This document shows, piece by piece, positions 12,550 to 23,869 of a stretch of DNA of 64,000 nucleotides. The translations under genes were made by a program, and so were the position numbers. The stretch spans positions 183,610 through 247,609 of the forward strand of contig NW_006921542.1 in assembly GCF_000340215.1 (NCBI RefSeq). The letters are read 5' to 3'. The stretch is from Pseudocercospora fijiensis CIRAD86. Lineage: Eukaryota; Ascomycota; Dothideomycetes; Mycosphaerellales; Mycosphaerellaceae. The notes below the pieces were generated by a model. The model was not told the origin of the DNA. It searched no databases and saw nothing but the letters and a program-made list of their open reading frames with translations. The stretch's first letter is position 1, and each line of letters begins with the position of its first letter.

Positions 12550-15500
12550 TATTATAGTTGTTACCCTCTAACTACCTTGCCTACTACCCTGCCCTTCTTT
12601 CCCCCTCTTCTTCCTTCCTTCTTATCTACTCCTTAGTTTCCCTTGCTAGTGCGAATTGTTGTACAAATCCCTATTTAATAATCTACTTTACTATCCTCTT
12701 TAGGTCTTCTTTGCTCTAGATTAGCTTATCGTATTCCCTTTCTATTGCTTTTAGTCTCTAATTACTTCTGCCTTCTAACTATTAAGGGTAGACTAGCAGT
12801 ATATACTTAGGGTTCTGAGATTAGTAGCTATATTAGTAAGCCCTGCTTTTAATTCCTAGGACGTTTCTTCTAAACAGGTAAGATCTGAATCCAATGTGTT
12901 TAGATCTGATTTGGATAGCTAGGCTTGCCTCGGCCCTATTTAGGTCCTTATAGAGCTAGTAGTTATATTAACTAAATTTGATTAGTGCCTTTAGGGTTCC
13001 TAGTCTAACTCGTGTTTTGTTCTATTCCTACTCCTATAGGTATCTAGCTATTGATTCTGCTAGGCTTTGTTTCTCTCTCTTTAGTTTGTCTTCCTTTAGC
13101 TTTATATTTAGTCCCTAAAGCTCTTTCTCTAGCATTTCTCTTATTAAGACTCTATAGTGCTCTAGGTCTTTGACTTTCTAGGGAGTTATTTGTAGTCTGT
13201 CTCGCCTCCTAGTCCTAATATACTAGGCTTTTATCTTGTCTAGTGCCTTTTGGATAGTCTGTTAGGCTAGGTATTCTATTGTCTTTACTACATATTAGTG
13301 TCTTAGTCCCTTAAAGTATTGTTTGACTAGTGGGATCCCTGATTCCATTTCTACTACCCTTATAGGTATAGTTTTGTATACTCCTAGGATTTTCTTTAGG
13401 CCTTAGGTTTGGGACCTACTAACTAGTTGCTCGATCCTCTTTAGTGTTTTCTCCTAGGCTGTCTATATCTATGCTCTATATAGCATTACTAGCTTAACAA
13501 TTGCTTTGTATATAACTTTGGCTTTCTCGAATGTAGCCCCCTATATAGAGGCTATAAGCCTATTAATAGATTGTATATTAGCATCTACCCTCTGTTTTGC
13601 CTTCTTTACTTATAGTCCCTAATTTAGTTTTAGGTCTAGCTAGATCCCTAGTACCCTAAGCTCTACTAATGGTTGGGTTTTAAAGCCTTGGATAGTAATT
13701 AATTGCTTTATATTGTAGGTTGATTTAGCCTTACTAAAGTAGATAAGCTAGTATTTTTCTAGGGCGAATTTTGCTCTATGTCTCTTTACCTATTTTTTAT
13801 ACTCCTAGTGCTTCTCTTCTAGGATCTTGTAGTTGGTTTCTGTTGTCTTAGACTAGGCTAGGATGTTTGTATTATCTACAAACCCTAATGCTAATGTGTT
13901 TCTTAATTCTAGGAGTAGGAGTAGGTCTGCTATAAAGATAAGGAAGAGGATTAGGGAGAGTATTAATCCTTAGGGGATTCCCTTTTTAGTTAGCATTAAG
14001 TCTGATTTGAATTTGCCTAGAATAAGCTGTGTTAACCTTTCCTACAGGAAGGACTAGATAAATTAGACTATCTAGTTTAGTATAGCCTTCTATTTAAGTA
14101 TATATAGGAGCCTTTTATAGGAGATATTGTTAAAGGCTCCTAAGATGTTAAGGGAGAGGAGGGTTGCTACTTGGTTTTAACTATAGTGCTAGATATGCTT
14201 AATCTGTTCTATAATTAGTTCTATAGCTGTTAGTGTTAACCTCTTCTTTCTTCCTCCTATCTAGCCTTTAGGAAGGATGTTCCTTTCCTCGGTAAAGGTT
14301 GTTAGCCTTTTAGCGACAACTTTTTCTAGCACCTTGCCTATTATATTAAGTAGGGCTATTAGTCTGTAGGCCTTGAGCTACGTATAGTCTTCCTTCTAAG
14401 GCTTCCTTAGCACTACTGTTAGGGACTTCCTAAATGGTCTTAGGTAGTGTCCTAGTGCTAGGCTTTGTAAAAAGATATTAGCTAGTGCTAGGGCTAGCCC
14501 CTTCCTATATGCTTTTAGAAGTTTGTTATAGATCTTATCTTCTCCTAGTGCCTTGTTGCCTAGAATTTTCTTTAGGATCCTTTTAATAGTTTCGGGTTTA
14601 ACCTAGGTATCTCTTAGTATGCTTAGTAGTAGAGTCTCTTGTTCTTTCTCCTTTATATCTAATAGGTCTGCTTATACTTTTCTATAGAAGAAGTGTTAGC
14701 CTAGGGCTCTTACTTTCCCTTCTATTGTAGTCTACATTTGTCCTTATTAGTTTATAATGTCCGGGAATTGTAGTAGTATGTCTTTGTCCTGTTTAGGTCT
14801 CTTTGCCTATTTAGCTATCCTCTATATCTCCTCTGGTTTCTTTGTAATTATTCCTATTATAGATCTCTATTCTTGTATCTTATCCTTCTTAATCTAGATC
14901 TTCTTTTCCTAGTAGGCTTTATTATAGTTGTCCTATACTTCCTAGGTATAGGTTTGTATCTACTGCCTCCTAGCCTTCCTTGCTGCTTTAACCTTCCTTA
15001 TACACTTACTAGTCTAGTATAGTTGCTAGTATAGTAAATGTTTCTTTGCTAGGGTATGCTTTCTAGCTACCTGTTTTAGGATTCCTATTAGTTCTTCTAC
15101 TGCCTTGTTAATGTCCTCTAGCCTTAGGAGGTGCTTTATTAAGAGTTCCTCTAGTTTTAGGTCCCTTTCTAGTTCCTCCCTAATCCTATCCTATTAGGCA
15201 CTTTTCTAGTTAAGCTTCTCCTCTAGTTCCCTTTCCTAATTAGCTTAGACATTTAGCTTAATCTGTACCGGGAAGTAGTCTAATAATTCTTCTAGCTCCT
15301 AGTTAACCCTGTATCTTGTAATCCTGTTCCTAATCTAATATAATGCAAAGTATAGGTCTAGTGTGCTGCTACTTCCTCTTGCCTCCTAAGTAATTAGTCC
15401 CTTTAGGGTAACAATTTCTATTCCTTCCCTCTCTAATATATCAATTAGTCTTCCTACTAGGAAGTAGTAAGCTAGGGTAAAGTCTAAGCCCTAGAGGGGG

Positions 15501-15940
15501 TAGTAGAGGTTGAAATCCCTAAGTAGGATTTAGTAGGTGTTCCCCTAGATAACTCTAGGTAGTCTTTCTAGGGTTTTTAGTTAGGTACTGCTTCTTGAGT
15601 CTAGTAGTAGGTTGTATATGTAGTGGACTTGGAGTGTACCTTAGGATATCTCTACTTGAACTAATATTAGGTCCCTATCCTCCTATAGTATAGCCTGCTA
15701 GGTTTCTATATCTATCTCCTTGCTAATATAGATATATATCCTTAGGGCTCCCTAGTTGTAGATAATTAGGTAGTATCTTAGGTCTTTAACTATTGCTAGT
15801 CTCTTTGTATATAGGTTAAGCTAGGGCTCTTAGATTACAATAATGTAATGTTCTTTTAGGTTTAGTGCTTAAAGGAAGCTCCTCTGTACCTTGTCTTTAC
15901 TCTTGTTGACATTATACTATATAATATTTAGTGATATTAC
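12550..15940 (-). pseudogene. LINE ORF2: endonuclease-reverse transcriptase (copy 1)
   Basis: Minus frame read through RIP stops. The N-terminal apurinic endonuclease domain (about 15,900-15,200) starts NIIQYNVNKSKDKVQRSFL and has TRGSSSTLDL-like text near 15,375. The reverse transcriptase (about 14,600-13,700) has AYRLIALLNIIGKVLEK, NQVATLLSLNILGAFNN and KKGIPQGLILSLILFL. The catalytic box reads LGFVDN where an active enzyme has FVDD or FADD. The C-terminal part (about 12,800) resembles the Cys-rich end of Tad1 ORF2. The frame is broken at many TAG/TAA codons. Such enzymes nick the target and copy the element RNA from the nick (family knowledge). Confidence 0.85.
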
Positions 15941-15979
15941 AATGTTTATTAGGTTTCATCTATATTATTTCCCTGTAAG

Positions 15980-17238
15980 TTTTCCTTTAGTCTTCCCTTA
16001 CTTTAGACTAACATTTGACTAAGCTTTATCTGTCCTGCTTCCTTTCCTATAATATTAAGGTATCTTAGTCTCCCTAGTTGCTAGTAACCCTCTTATGCTA
16101 GTAAGGCCCTAAATGTAAACCTATTATCTTGTCTAGACCTCTTTTGTAGCACTTAGCTAGGTTGCTTCTATACCTAGCTGCCCTAGCTTGTTATATATCT
16201 TTTTAGTATATTAATTCTAGCTTCCTTTGCCTTCCTAGCTACCTGTATTCTTACTAGGCATTCCTTCGCCTAAGAGGGGTATCTTTTAGTATAGTATACA
16301 TATCTTGCCTCTCCCTTGTATGCTTTGTATTCTTTAACCTAGTGATCCTCTATATAATAGGAGCAGGTATTAGTTGTCTTTATACACTTAGCTACTAAGT
16401 GTCTATAGTATTGACATTTGAAGTACTATATTATCCTGTGGTTGCTTCTGTATATCTCTGTTTCTAATCTTTTAAAGTCCTAGAATAATCCCTAGTCTAG
16501 TACTATATTAGCTTGCTCTATACTCCCTACCTAGATAATTAGGGAAGACTGCTTCTTAGTCTCTTCAATTTTCCTTTTAATCTATACTACTTTTGTAATC
16601 TTTAGGCCTAGGTATATAGCTTGGTTTTATCTCTATAGGCTCTTAATATCCTATTCTTCCTTAAAGCTTCTTATTATACTATAGGCTATAATTATGAATT
16701 GCTATTAGGAGACCTTTACTATTTTCCCTATCTTGGTTATCTATTCTTTTTGTGTTTCTAGCTTCTTTTTGTCTTGCTCTTATACTATAAACAGCTTGAT
16801 TACCCCTTTACCTTCGTTCCTAGCCCTAATTACTTCTTTAACTGCAATTCTTTCTACAATCTCTTTCCCTATAAGTCCTTAGATTTCCTTTTGCTCCTAT
16901 AGGTCCGTAATATAGACTCTAACTACTGTCCTCGGGGGTTTTAGCGCCTCCTAACTAGCTACTGCTGCCTAGGTACGGTAGTTTGGGCTTGTCTCCTATT
17001 GTTTCTTCGTAATCTTTGCTACGACTATATTAGCTACCTTTGTAATTACGTAGCTTGCCTAGCTGTAGATTGCTTTTAGTCCCCTAAGGAGTTCTAAGAT
17101 TATTATCCTATATGCCCTCTTAGGGGTTCTTCTATCTTCCGCCTTTAGCACCTCCTCTACCCTAGTATATAGTGCTTTCTACTCGTCCTCCCTTCCTTCT
17201 TAACTGTCTTCCCTTCGTCTCTAATTGTTCGCTGCCAT
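15980..17238 (-). pseudogene. LINE ORF1: CCHC nucleic-acid-binding protein (copy 1)
   Basis: The initiator ATG is complementary to 17,236-17,238 and opens MAANN. A Gln/Glu-rich N-terminal half is followed by Cys/His knuckles at about 16,440-16,290: YFKCQYYRHLVAKC, then CSYYIEDHWVKEYKAY, then RYVYYTKRYLS, with several Cys and His turned to Tyr by TG>TA or CA>TA. The arrangement (three knuckles, upstream of ORF2) is that of Tad1 ORF1, the RNA-binding partner of the element. Stops are scattered along the frame. Confidence 0.82.
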
Positions 17239-17379
17239 TTTTTTTACAGCTATATATAGAAGGAGACTCCTTATAGAATTATATAAGGAAAGGAACCAAA
17301 TTTCTATCTAAGCTAGAGGCTATATATATTACTAGGAAATTAGGCATTAGTACTTAGTAGTACTAACTAATCTATAATA

Positions 17380-17388
17380 CTCCCCCTA
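17380..17388 (-). promoter_or_regulatory. polypurine tract of the copia element
   Basis: The minus strand reads TAGGGGGAG immediately before the 3' LTR. This is the purine run expected as the plus-strand DNA primer and confirms the element's orientation. Confidence 0.8.
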
Positions 17389-17781
17389 TAGTAGGATCTA
17401 TTAGAATAAAAGGCTATTTTCCCTTACTTTTCCCTTTCTTAGCTATTATAGGCATTGTTAGATAAAGTGTAGCTGCCTTATAATTTATTAGATATAAGTA
17501 ACCTATATATTACGTTTAAGTAATATAGGGTTGCTTCTCCTAGTTCGCTAATTAGTCTAGTTCTTTTATATATATTAAAGCAAAAGTAAAGTCGTGCTTG
17601 CTATACGTTTGCTACTTAGGCCCTGTCTTAGCGAACCTTATATTAAGCCTAGTAGTCTATATTTAAGAAGTGCGCTTTCTATTTAAACTTAAACTTCTTC
17701 TTTCTACTAACTAATATATACCCGAAATTCTCCGATATAGTTTAATATAACCTGATTTTAACTAGAGGTACTATTACAGCT

Positions 17782-18840
17782 ATAGCAACTTAGCCTAGTC
17801 TAGGTAGCCTAGCTACTAGTATAGGTAGTAGTAGTAGCGGTAGCGGAGGAGACGATCCGAATAAGAAGTTGCCTAGTCGCTATAATAAGTAGTAGTTAAT
17901 CGATAATAGTAAGGCTTTATTAATTAGATACGCCTTCCTATACTAATAGAGAGCAGTTTTAAAGGAGATCGAGATTACCGTCGCGATCCTATAGAAGATC
18001 CTAATCGCTCTATCTAAATCGAAGTTTAACGAGATACCTCCCTAGTTACGTAATAGCGACGTTGTTATCTTTATACGTACCTTTAAGCAAAAGGGTAGTA
18101 ACTCTCCCTTATACCTAGCTATTTTAGCTATAATATATAGGGCAGATAAGAAGTTTAACCTAGCCTCTAGATCTAACGTTAACTATCTTCCGGCTATACT
18201 TGTATATACTGCTTCTAGTCGTACTATCTATTAGGGAAATAATAGGTATAAGCCCTATTAGGAGGGTAAGGGTATATATAAGGAGTATATTACTCTAACT
18301 ATTAATAGGAGCAAGTTTCTTAAGGGTGCCTATACTAATTATACTAGCCCGAACTATTATAGTTATTATAATAAGTCGAGTAAGTTAGGTTTAACTTAAG
18401 ATCTTAATTAGAAACTAACGAGGTTATAGGCTATATATCGCGCCCTCGTTCGAGTACTAATCGCTAGGTAGATCTTCCGGGTCCTATTAGGCTACCGCCT
18501 CGTAATCTAGGTAGTATAGTAGGTAGTAATTAGCGTCGCCTATATATCCCGATTCCTTCTAGGATTAATTAGAATACCCCGGAAGGCGCTTAGGCGATTG
18601 CGAACGCGTTAGCTTAGTAAGTAGGGGTCTATACTACCGCTACGATAGCTAGTCGTAGTCGCAATCTATACTCTCGGCTTTCTTCGAGATCGGCTATACT
18701 AGTCCCGTATAGCTCTTCTTAAAGTAGGCTATTAGATCGTTAGGCTAATAATAAGGTAGATAGTAACGAGGAAATAGGCAGTCCTTAAAGAGATAGGAGT
18801 GTTCTTAGAAGGTTAGAGATCCTTTAGATAAAACTTCTAA
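17782..18840 (+). pseudogene. antisense extra ORF of the copia element, unknown
   Basis: A + strand frame, opposite in sense to copia pol, runs about 350 codons if TAG/TAA are read as former Gln. It starts at a probable mutated ATG (ATA, 17,782). A Ser/Gly-rich stretch (SSSSGSGGDDPNKKLPSRYNK) leads to KEIEITVAILQKILIALSKS and YRADKKFNLASRSNVNYLP. The frame then gives TLTINRSKFLKGAY and a hydrophobic, Arg-rich C-terminal half (RFLLGLIRIPRKALRRLRTR). It lies between the end of RNase H and the polypurine tract, the usual place for additional ORFs in LTR elements. I recognise no domain. It could be a captured host gene or a regulatory or antisense protein. Every stop in the frame is RIP-explicable, which supports former coding function. 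Confidence 0.5.
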
Positions 18841-19049
18841 TATATAATTTAACGTTTGTAGTATTAGGGAGCTTCTAGTCCTTATAGATTAGGCAAATCT
18901 AGTTTTAATGTTTATTTCTGCTTTAAGATATTATACTAAGAGCTAAAAGATTGCTCTAGATACCGAGATGCCCTAGTAGAGAACTAGAAGAGTAGTTAGT
19001 CTATAGGGAGTAATAAAATAAAAATAAGTATATTAAGTTTAACTTCCTA

Positions 19050-19173
19050 TTCTAGTAATAAATAAGAATAAAATAAGTGACTTTAGAGTTTGTCCTTTAC
19101 TAGTCGAGATCCTAGAGGATAGGGTTGTTTAACTTAGGCTTAGTAAGCTAGTCTACTATTTAGAGATTAGTAG
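19050..19173 (-). pseudogene. copia RNase H C-terminus (distal fragment)
   Basis: If 19,174-32,915 is removed, the frame ending IDI.YIPT at 32,916 continues at 19,173 as NL.IVD.LTKP. This is the standard copia ending (YIPT..QIADGLTKPL in family members). One copy of the AGTAG duplication is dropped in the join. It proves the gypsy insertion point independently of the TSD. Confidence 0.85.
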
Positions 19174-19360
19174 TATTACGGGTAAGTAACGCGTACGTAG
19201 ATACTAGATATAAGACTTAATAGGTTCGATAAAGAGCTAAGTCTATCTACGTAAATCCGAATAGTTTTATACGGTGCGCTAAGCGCTAAGTAGTAGGTTA
19301 GAGTCGCGTAGGCCGAATGCCTAAGGCTAGCGCTTTCTACCTAGGGCGTAGCCCTTTATA
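19174..19360 (-). repeat. outer gypsy 3' LTR (187 bp)
   Basis: It runs from TATTACGGG (RIP form of TGTTACGGG) to CCCTTTATA (from ..ACA). It differs from the right copy at eight positions, all transitions. Confidence 0.92.
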
Positions 19361-22109
19361 TTACCCCCATCCTCCTCCCCTTCCTTAGTAGGGATAGAAA
19401 GCCCTCCGTAGTTTCTATCGCTATTACTTTATCCGTTAGATCTATACCTATCTAAGCTTCTCTAGAGTAACGCGCTCGTAGTTTCCTCCTTTGCGATCGG
19501 GGTTTCTACTACTTTCCGGTCGGGGTTACCGTACCTAGGGTTTTAACGACTATAACTTTCTTCGCGACTACTAAACCGCGCTCTTTTACCTACTTACCGC
19601 CTTCTAGAACGCGCCGTAACTGCGCTTTTAAACGCTTTACTTATAATCGCGCTTTCCCTTACTTTCGCGACCTTTACTTCGGCGTCGCCTTCTAGGAGTA
19701 TTAATATTTCTCTCTTCTTCTTCTTCTTCTTCTTTTCTTTATATATACCCCCTACTACTACTACTACTACTACTATAGTAAGTCCCTCTCTATACCCCGC
19801 GATTTCCTTCGTAAAATTAACTTATCCTAGATAGCCTATCGAATCTACTATATTAGTTGCTATAACTCCGGCGAGGACTGCGTCGATTAATCTATAAGGT
19901 TCCCGCCCTATTTATCGTAGGGTCTGCTAACTTCTTTTTAGCCCGCTAGCTCGAGGGCCTACGCTAATTGCGCTCGTAAGAGAATCGCTTACGCTCTACT
20001 ATAAGTTTTCACGATTCCCGTACTAAAACCCTCGCTAACTATTTAGTCCTTAAATAGCCTACGTAGCCTACGCTAGCTATACCCGCGCGACCCGCGGTAA
20101 CGTTGCCGAGAAGCACTCTGAGCTTCTTAAGGTTCTTAAGATATAGAAAGCTCTTAAGTCTCTCTAGCCGTAGGGATTGCTATCTAGGTAGGATTTCCCG
20201 TTTCCCGCGATAAAACCCCCGCTAACTATTTCTTTTAGCGCTATAGCCTCGGAGGTAACGAATACCGTTGCTAATGTCGTAGTATAACAAACTTAGACGT
20301 AAGTTTATCTCTATCCTTAGATTTTCTCTCGCTAATCTTCTTTCTCTTAGGGGTATTCCTACTACTCTCTATCTCGGTACTAATCGTATCGGTCCGCCGG
20401 ATTAGCTAGGTTAATAAGGGTTTCTATAGGTTTTCTAGTAGGCTCTAGGTAGTTTCGGAGGTAATATTATATCCTTTTTTCTAGTCCTAAGGGGACCTCT
20501 TAATTTCGGGCGGAGACCCGATACTTACTTATAAATACCTAAATAAAATTTTTTCTATCTTAAATTATATTCTCTAGTGTTTCTAGTAAACCCTAAATAT
20601 TTCGTAAACAAAAGCTCCTAAGTTAGTAAAGAAACTCTAAAAGTTAGTAAAAATCCCTAAAGTCTATAGATTAACTACCGTTACTCCGCGGAAAAACTCT
20701 AGGCTACCGCGTTATTTCCTCTATTTCCCTTTCTTCTCCTAGTCTTCTAAAGGTCCGTCGTTCTCCTTAATTTGTCCGTATCTCGCTTCGAAGTCGTTAA
20801 GTACTAAGGTATCTACGATATAGTCTAGGGGTTCCTACGTAGGTTTATAGTACCTACTCTATTTTACGAGCGCTTCTCGTCCCTAGCCCCGCTTCCTTTT
20901 CCGAGTATATAAGATTTCTTCGACCTACTATTCTTTATACGTCTTAAATAAAATAGGGTCCGGCTATTCGTCGTCGATTACCTACCCTAGTAGGGGGTCT
21001 CTACTCGTAAGTCTTAGAAGGTCGGTATAGAATACTAGGTAAATGTTACTAGATATTCCCGAGAGTTATACTAAGATAGGCGATAATACCTCTTCGACCG
21101 TATACTTAGCGTATCTCGAGTCGAGGCTCTTCTTTAGTCTATCCGTCTAGTAATTCCTTAGGTCGAGCTAGACCTTGTCTCCGATATAGTATACTAGCGC
21201 CGGCGTTCTAGTCTTATTTACGCTTTCCTCTTGTTTCTATACTACTTCCGCTATTTATACTTAGTATAGGTCTAAGATCTTCTTAATCTTATCTACGAAT
21301 TCCTCCGCTCGTTTCGCCGTAGTTAGCCGCCTATCGATAGCTAGGTCCTCTTCTAGCGGAACGGGGGAGGTAGATTCGTAGCTATAGGTCGCGAAGAAAG
21401 AGCTTATTCCTAATCCTGCTTAGTATCTCCTATTAAACGCGAGTTCCGCCGTAGGAAGCTATTAGTTCTAGTCGGACTATATTTAGTTAATATAGTTCCG
21501 TAGGTACGCTTAAATATCTTAGTTTACGCGCTCCGGGCCTCCGTCGGTTTATAGGTAGTAAGCGGAGCTTAACCTCTATTTTACGCTAGGTAGTCGATAT
21601 ATTTCCCTCTAGAAGGTACTTGTCTAATTTATACCTCTATCGCTAGTAATAGTACGAGGTAGTCCGTAATACCTGACCTAGTATTTTAGAAACAAAACTA
21701 CGTATTCCTCCGCTTTTATAGAGGGAGTACCGATAAGGGCAATCTACTTACTAAGGCGGTCTTTAATTACCTAAAGATATCGATTCCTATCTAACTCCGA
21801 TAGGTCGGTTATAAAGTCTATCGAGATTTCCTAGAAGAAACGGTCGGGTACCGGTAGTAGCTTTAGGAGGCCGTATTTATACTCCCTCTATACTTTATTA
21901 CGTCTATAATAGTTGTAATTCTATAGGAATTGTTATACCTACTTCGACTATAGCGGCTAGTAGAATTCGCGACCTAGTATAGAAGCGGTAGAATCCTAGC
22001 TAAGGTAACCGTAGAGCGGTAAGTCGTAGATCGATTAGATAATCTTCGTACGTAGTATATCCTATTATAGTTCTTCGGCTTCTATATCTTTATATTCGGC
22101 CTCCGTCGT
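19361..22109 (-). pseudogene. outer gypsy integrase and C-terminal part
   Basis: Minus strand, RIP stops passed over. The integrase core at about 21,850-21,700 reads FF.EISIDFI.DL.ESD..R and IKDRLSK.IALIGTPS, the usual gypsy core (IDFITDLP..DG..LVVVDRLTK). Downstream, charged tails reach the LTR, including AQLRRVLEGGK and DKVIAIETTEGFLSLLRKG at about 19,640-19,400. The tail is long for a gypsy pol, and no chromodomain was seen in it. The upstream part continues across the inner element at 29,092. Confidence 0.75.
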
Positions 22110-22418
22110 TGTAAGAACCTAAGCAAGTAAAGTCTCCTATTATGCCTTAGCAAGCCTATATAACAATTATATAATATTATTACGTGCACTACGGTGCTGT
22201 CTCGCTAGCGCAAAGCCTACTTAGCGTATACGCGGAAAAGCTCGGTCGCTCGTACGGATATACTCGGTTACCGGCTCGGTATATATACTATCCGTACGTA
22301 GCCTAGTTAATAGTAAACGCTCTGCCCTATTCTAAGAAAGGCACGGTTTAGTTCTACTTTCTACTACGGCGATTAGTAGAGGGTATTCTATACGTTGCTA
22401 TATACCTATTTCCTTATA
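22110..22418 (+). repeat. chromovirus 5' LTR
   Basis: It starts TGTAAGAACCTAAGC and ends CCTTATA (RIP form of ..ACA). It is nearly identical to the 3' copy. The few differences are mainly transitions, such as GTGCACTACGG against GTATACTGCGG, suggesting a recent insertion relative to the hosts. Confidence 0.93.
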
Positions 22419-22459
22419 GTTCTAAACCGTCTACCCTTCGTAGCGGCCTATAGAACCCC

Positions 22460-23790
22460 GAAAGATAAACGCAAGCGATCCGAATGCGCCGAGCGCGTGA
22501 AACGCGTAGAATAATACCCTAGGAGCGCCGATAGTATTAGAAAACGACGCGGCGATATAATAAGACGAAGCCGAATATTAGGCGCGCTAAGAAGCGATCC
22601 GCCTACGGCTCGAACGATTTCTAGCTAAGTAAGAAGTGCTTAGGCTAGAAGTATAGGCTTAAGAAGCTAAGCGAGAGAATACGCGTCTTCGTGCCCTTAG
22701 GGACGCCGGCGATGCGCTAGCTCCGAGTAGCGGCACTACCGGCGAGGGTCCTACGAGGACCCTATCCCTAGACGAGGACGAGGACGAGGGAGAATTAGCT
22801 AACGAGTCGATTTAGAGGCCTAAATCTTAGAGAGCTAAATCTGTCTCGTATCGACTACCTCTTTCCGGAAGTGCGCTAAGCGTAGCTACTATGCCTAGTA
22901 TAAGCTACGTAGTCGCTAGTCTTACGGCTATTAAGCCTCGCCTAAAGGAACCTAAGCCCTTTAAAGGCGATACGATTAAGGAGTCGAGGCGATTCCTTCG
23001 AGAACTTTCTATTACCTTTATACTGTCCGGAGCTACCTATTATAAGGACGAAAGCAAGGTGCTTTATAGTGTTATATACCTCGTAGGCGATACGTAGGAG
23101 CGATAGCATAATAAAAACAGCCTTAAGGACCTACAAAATTACACCTACTAGGACTTTAAAACCTTCTATCGGGACTACGTCGGGGACCCTATAAACCGTA
23201 TACTAGACGTAACCCTCGAGTATAAGGCAGCCCGTTAGCATAAGGGATAGTTAGTCTAAAGCTTTGCCCTTAAGCTCGTAGTGCTCGAAGATTAACTTAG
23301 CGACTATAGCGAGGAGTATAGGATCCGCTATCTCCTCGTTAAACTCTAGCCGGCGATTCGTAGCGCGATTATTAAATACTATGCGGTACTAACGACGCGT
23401 TACGAACTCGTAGAGCTTGCGACGCGTATCGAGACCCCTAATAAGCCGTCTAGCAAACGCAAGGATCGTAACTACGATAAAACCGGAGGTAGCAAAGGTA
23501 AGAAGCGTCGATCTAATAGTTAGGCCCGTAAGTAGCAGTCAAATCGCGACTATAGTATAGGCGGAAAGTATACGAAAGGCGATAACTCGCAAGGCGGGTA
23601 TAATATTAGCAAGGTCGAATGTTATAGCTATCGCTAGAAAGGCTATTATAAGAACGCGTACCCGAACCGCTATCTCTAGAAAGACGACAACCCTACGGTA
23701 CGCAAGGTAGCCGCTAACGCTAAAGAGAAGAAGAACGACTCGAAGGCTAAGGGAAAAGACAAGGTACCTCCTAAGAGCTAGGGATAGGTA
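22460..23790 (+). pseudogene. chromovirus Gag
   Basis: The frame begins upstream of the ATG at 22,891: an acidic LSLDEDEDEGELANES stretch near 22,770, then MPSISYVVASLTAIKPRLKE. The capsid-like region holds PKPFKGDTIKESRRFLREL (compare P..F.G....FL..), YRDYVGDP and IRYLLVKL. A zinc knuckle lies at about 23,618-23,665. It reads CYSYR.KGYYKNAYP, where CYSCR.KGHYKNACP is implied, so two Cys and the His have become Tyr by RIP. A Lys-rich tail follows. It packages element RNA (family knowledge). In-frame TAG codons show it is dead. Confidence 0.85.
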
Positions 23791-23869
23791 CGGAATCTCA
23801 ACTAAGTAGCTTAGTAGTAGTAGTACCTACGGGACGCGTACGAGGAGCAATCGTTACGTAAGAAGGGGA

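Larger units (their letters stand above)
12377..17271 (-). mobile_element. Tad1-type LINE, copy 1 (in the copia LTR)
   Basis: A non-LTR retrotransposon on the minus strand, 4,895 bp, flanked by the 14-bp TSD TATAGAATTATATA (12,363-12,376 and 17,272-17,285). It ends on the left in a (GATA)3 tract, meaning a TATC-repeat 3' tail instead of poly(A). It encodes ORF1 with CCHC knuckles and ORF2 with endonuclease and reverse transcriptase. It is nearly full length and collinear with copy 2 at 56.5-61.4 kb. RIP is milder than in the host copia: many CpA/TpG survive, yet stops are frequent. It inserted after the copia, because the other LTR keeps the empty site. Confidence 0.93.
12320..17379 (-). repeat. 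3' LTR of copia element, split by a LINE
   Basis: The two parts are 12,320-12,376 (57 bp) and 17,286-17,379 (94 bp). Together they make 151 bp, the exact length of the right LTR. The gap is the LINE plus one copy of its 14-bp TSD. This LTR has TATTGTAATT where the other has TGTTATAATT, and ends ATAATA where the other ends ACAACA, both RIP-type changes. Confidence 0.92.
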
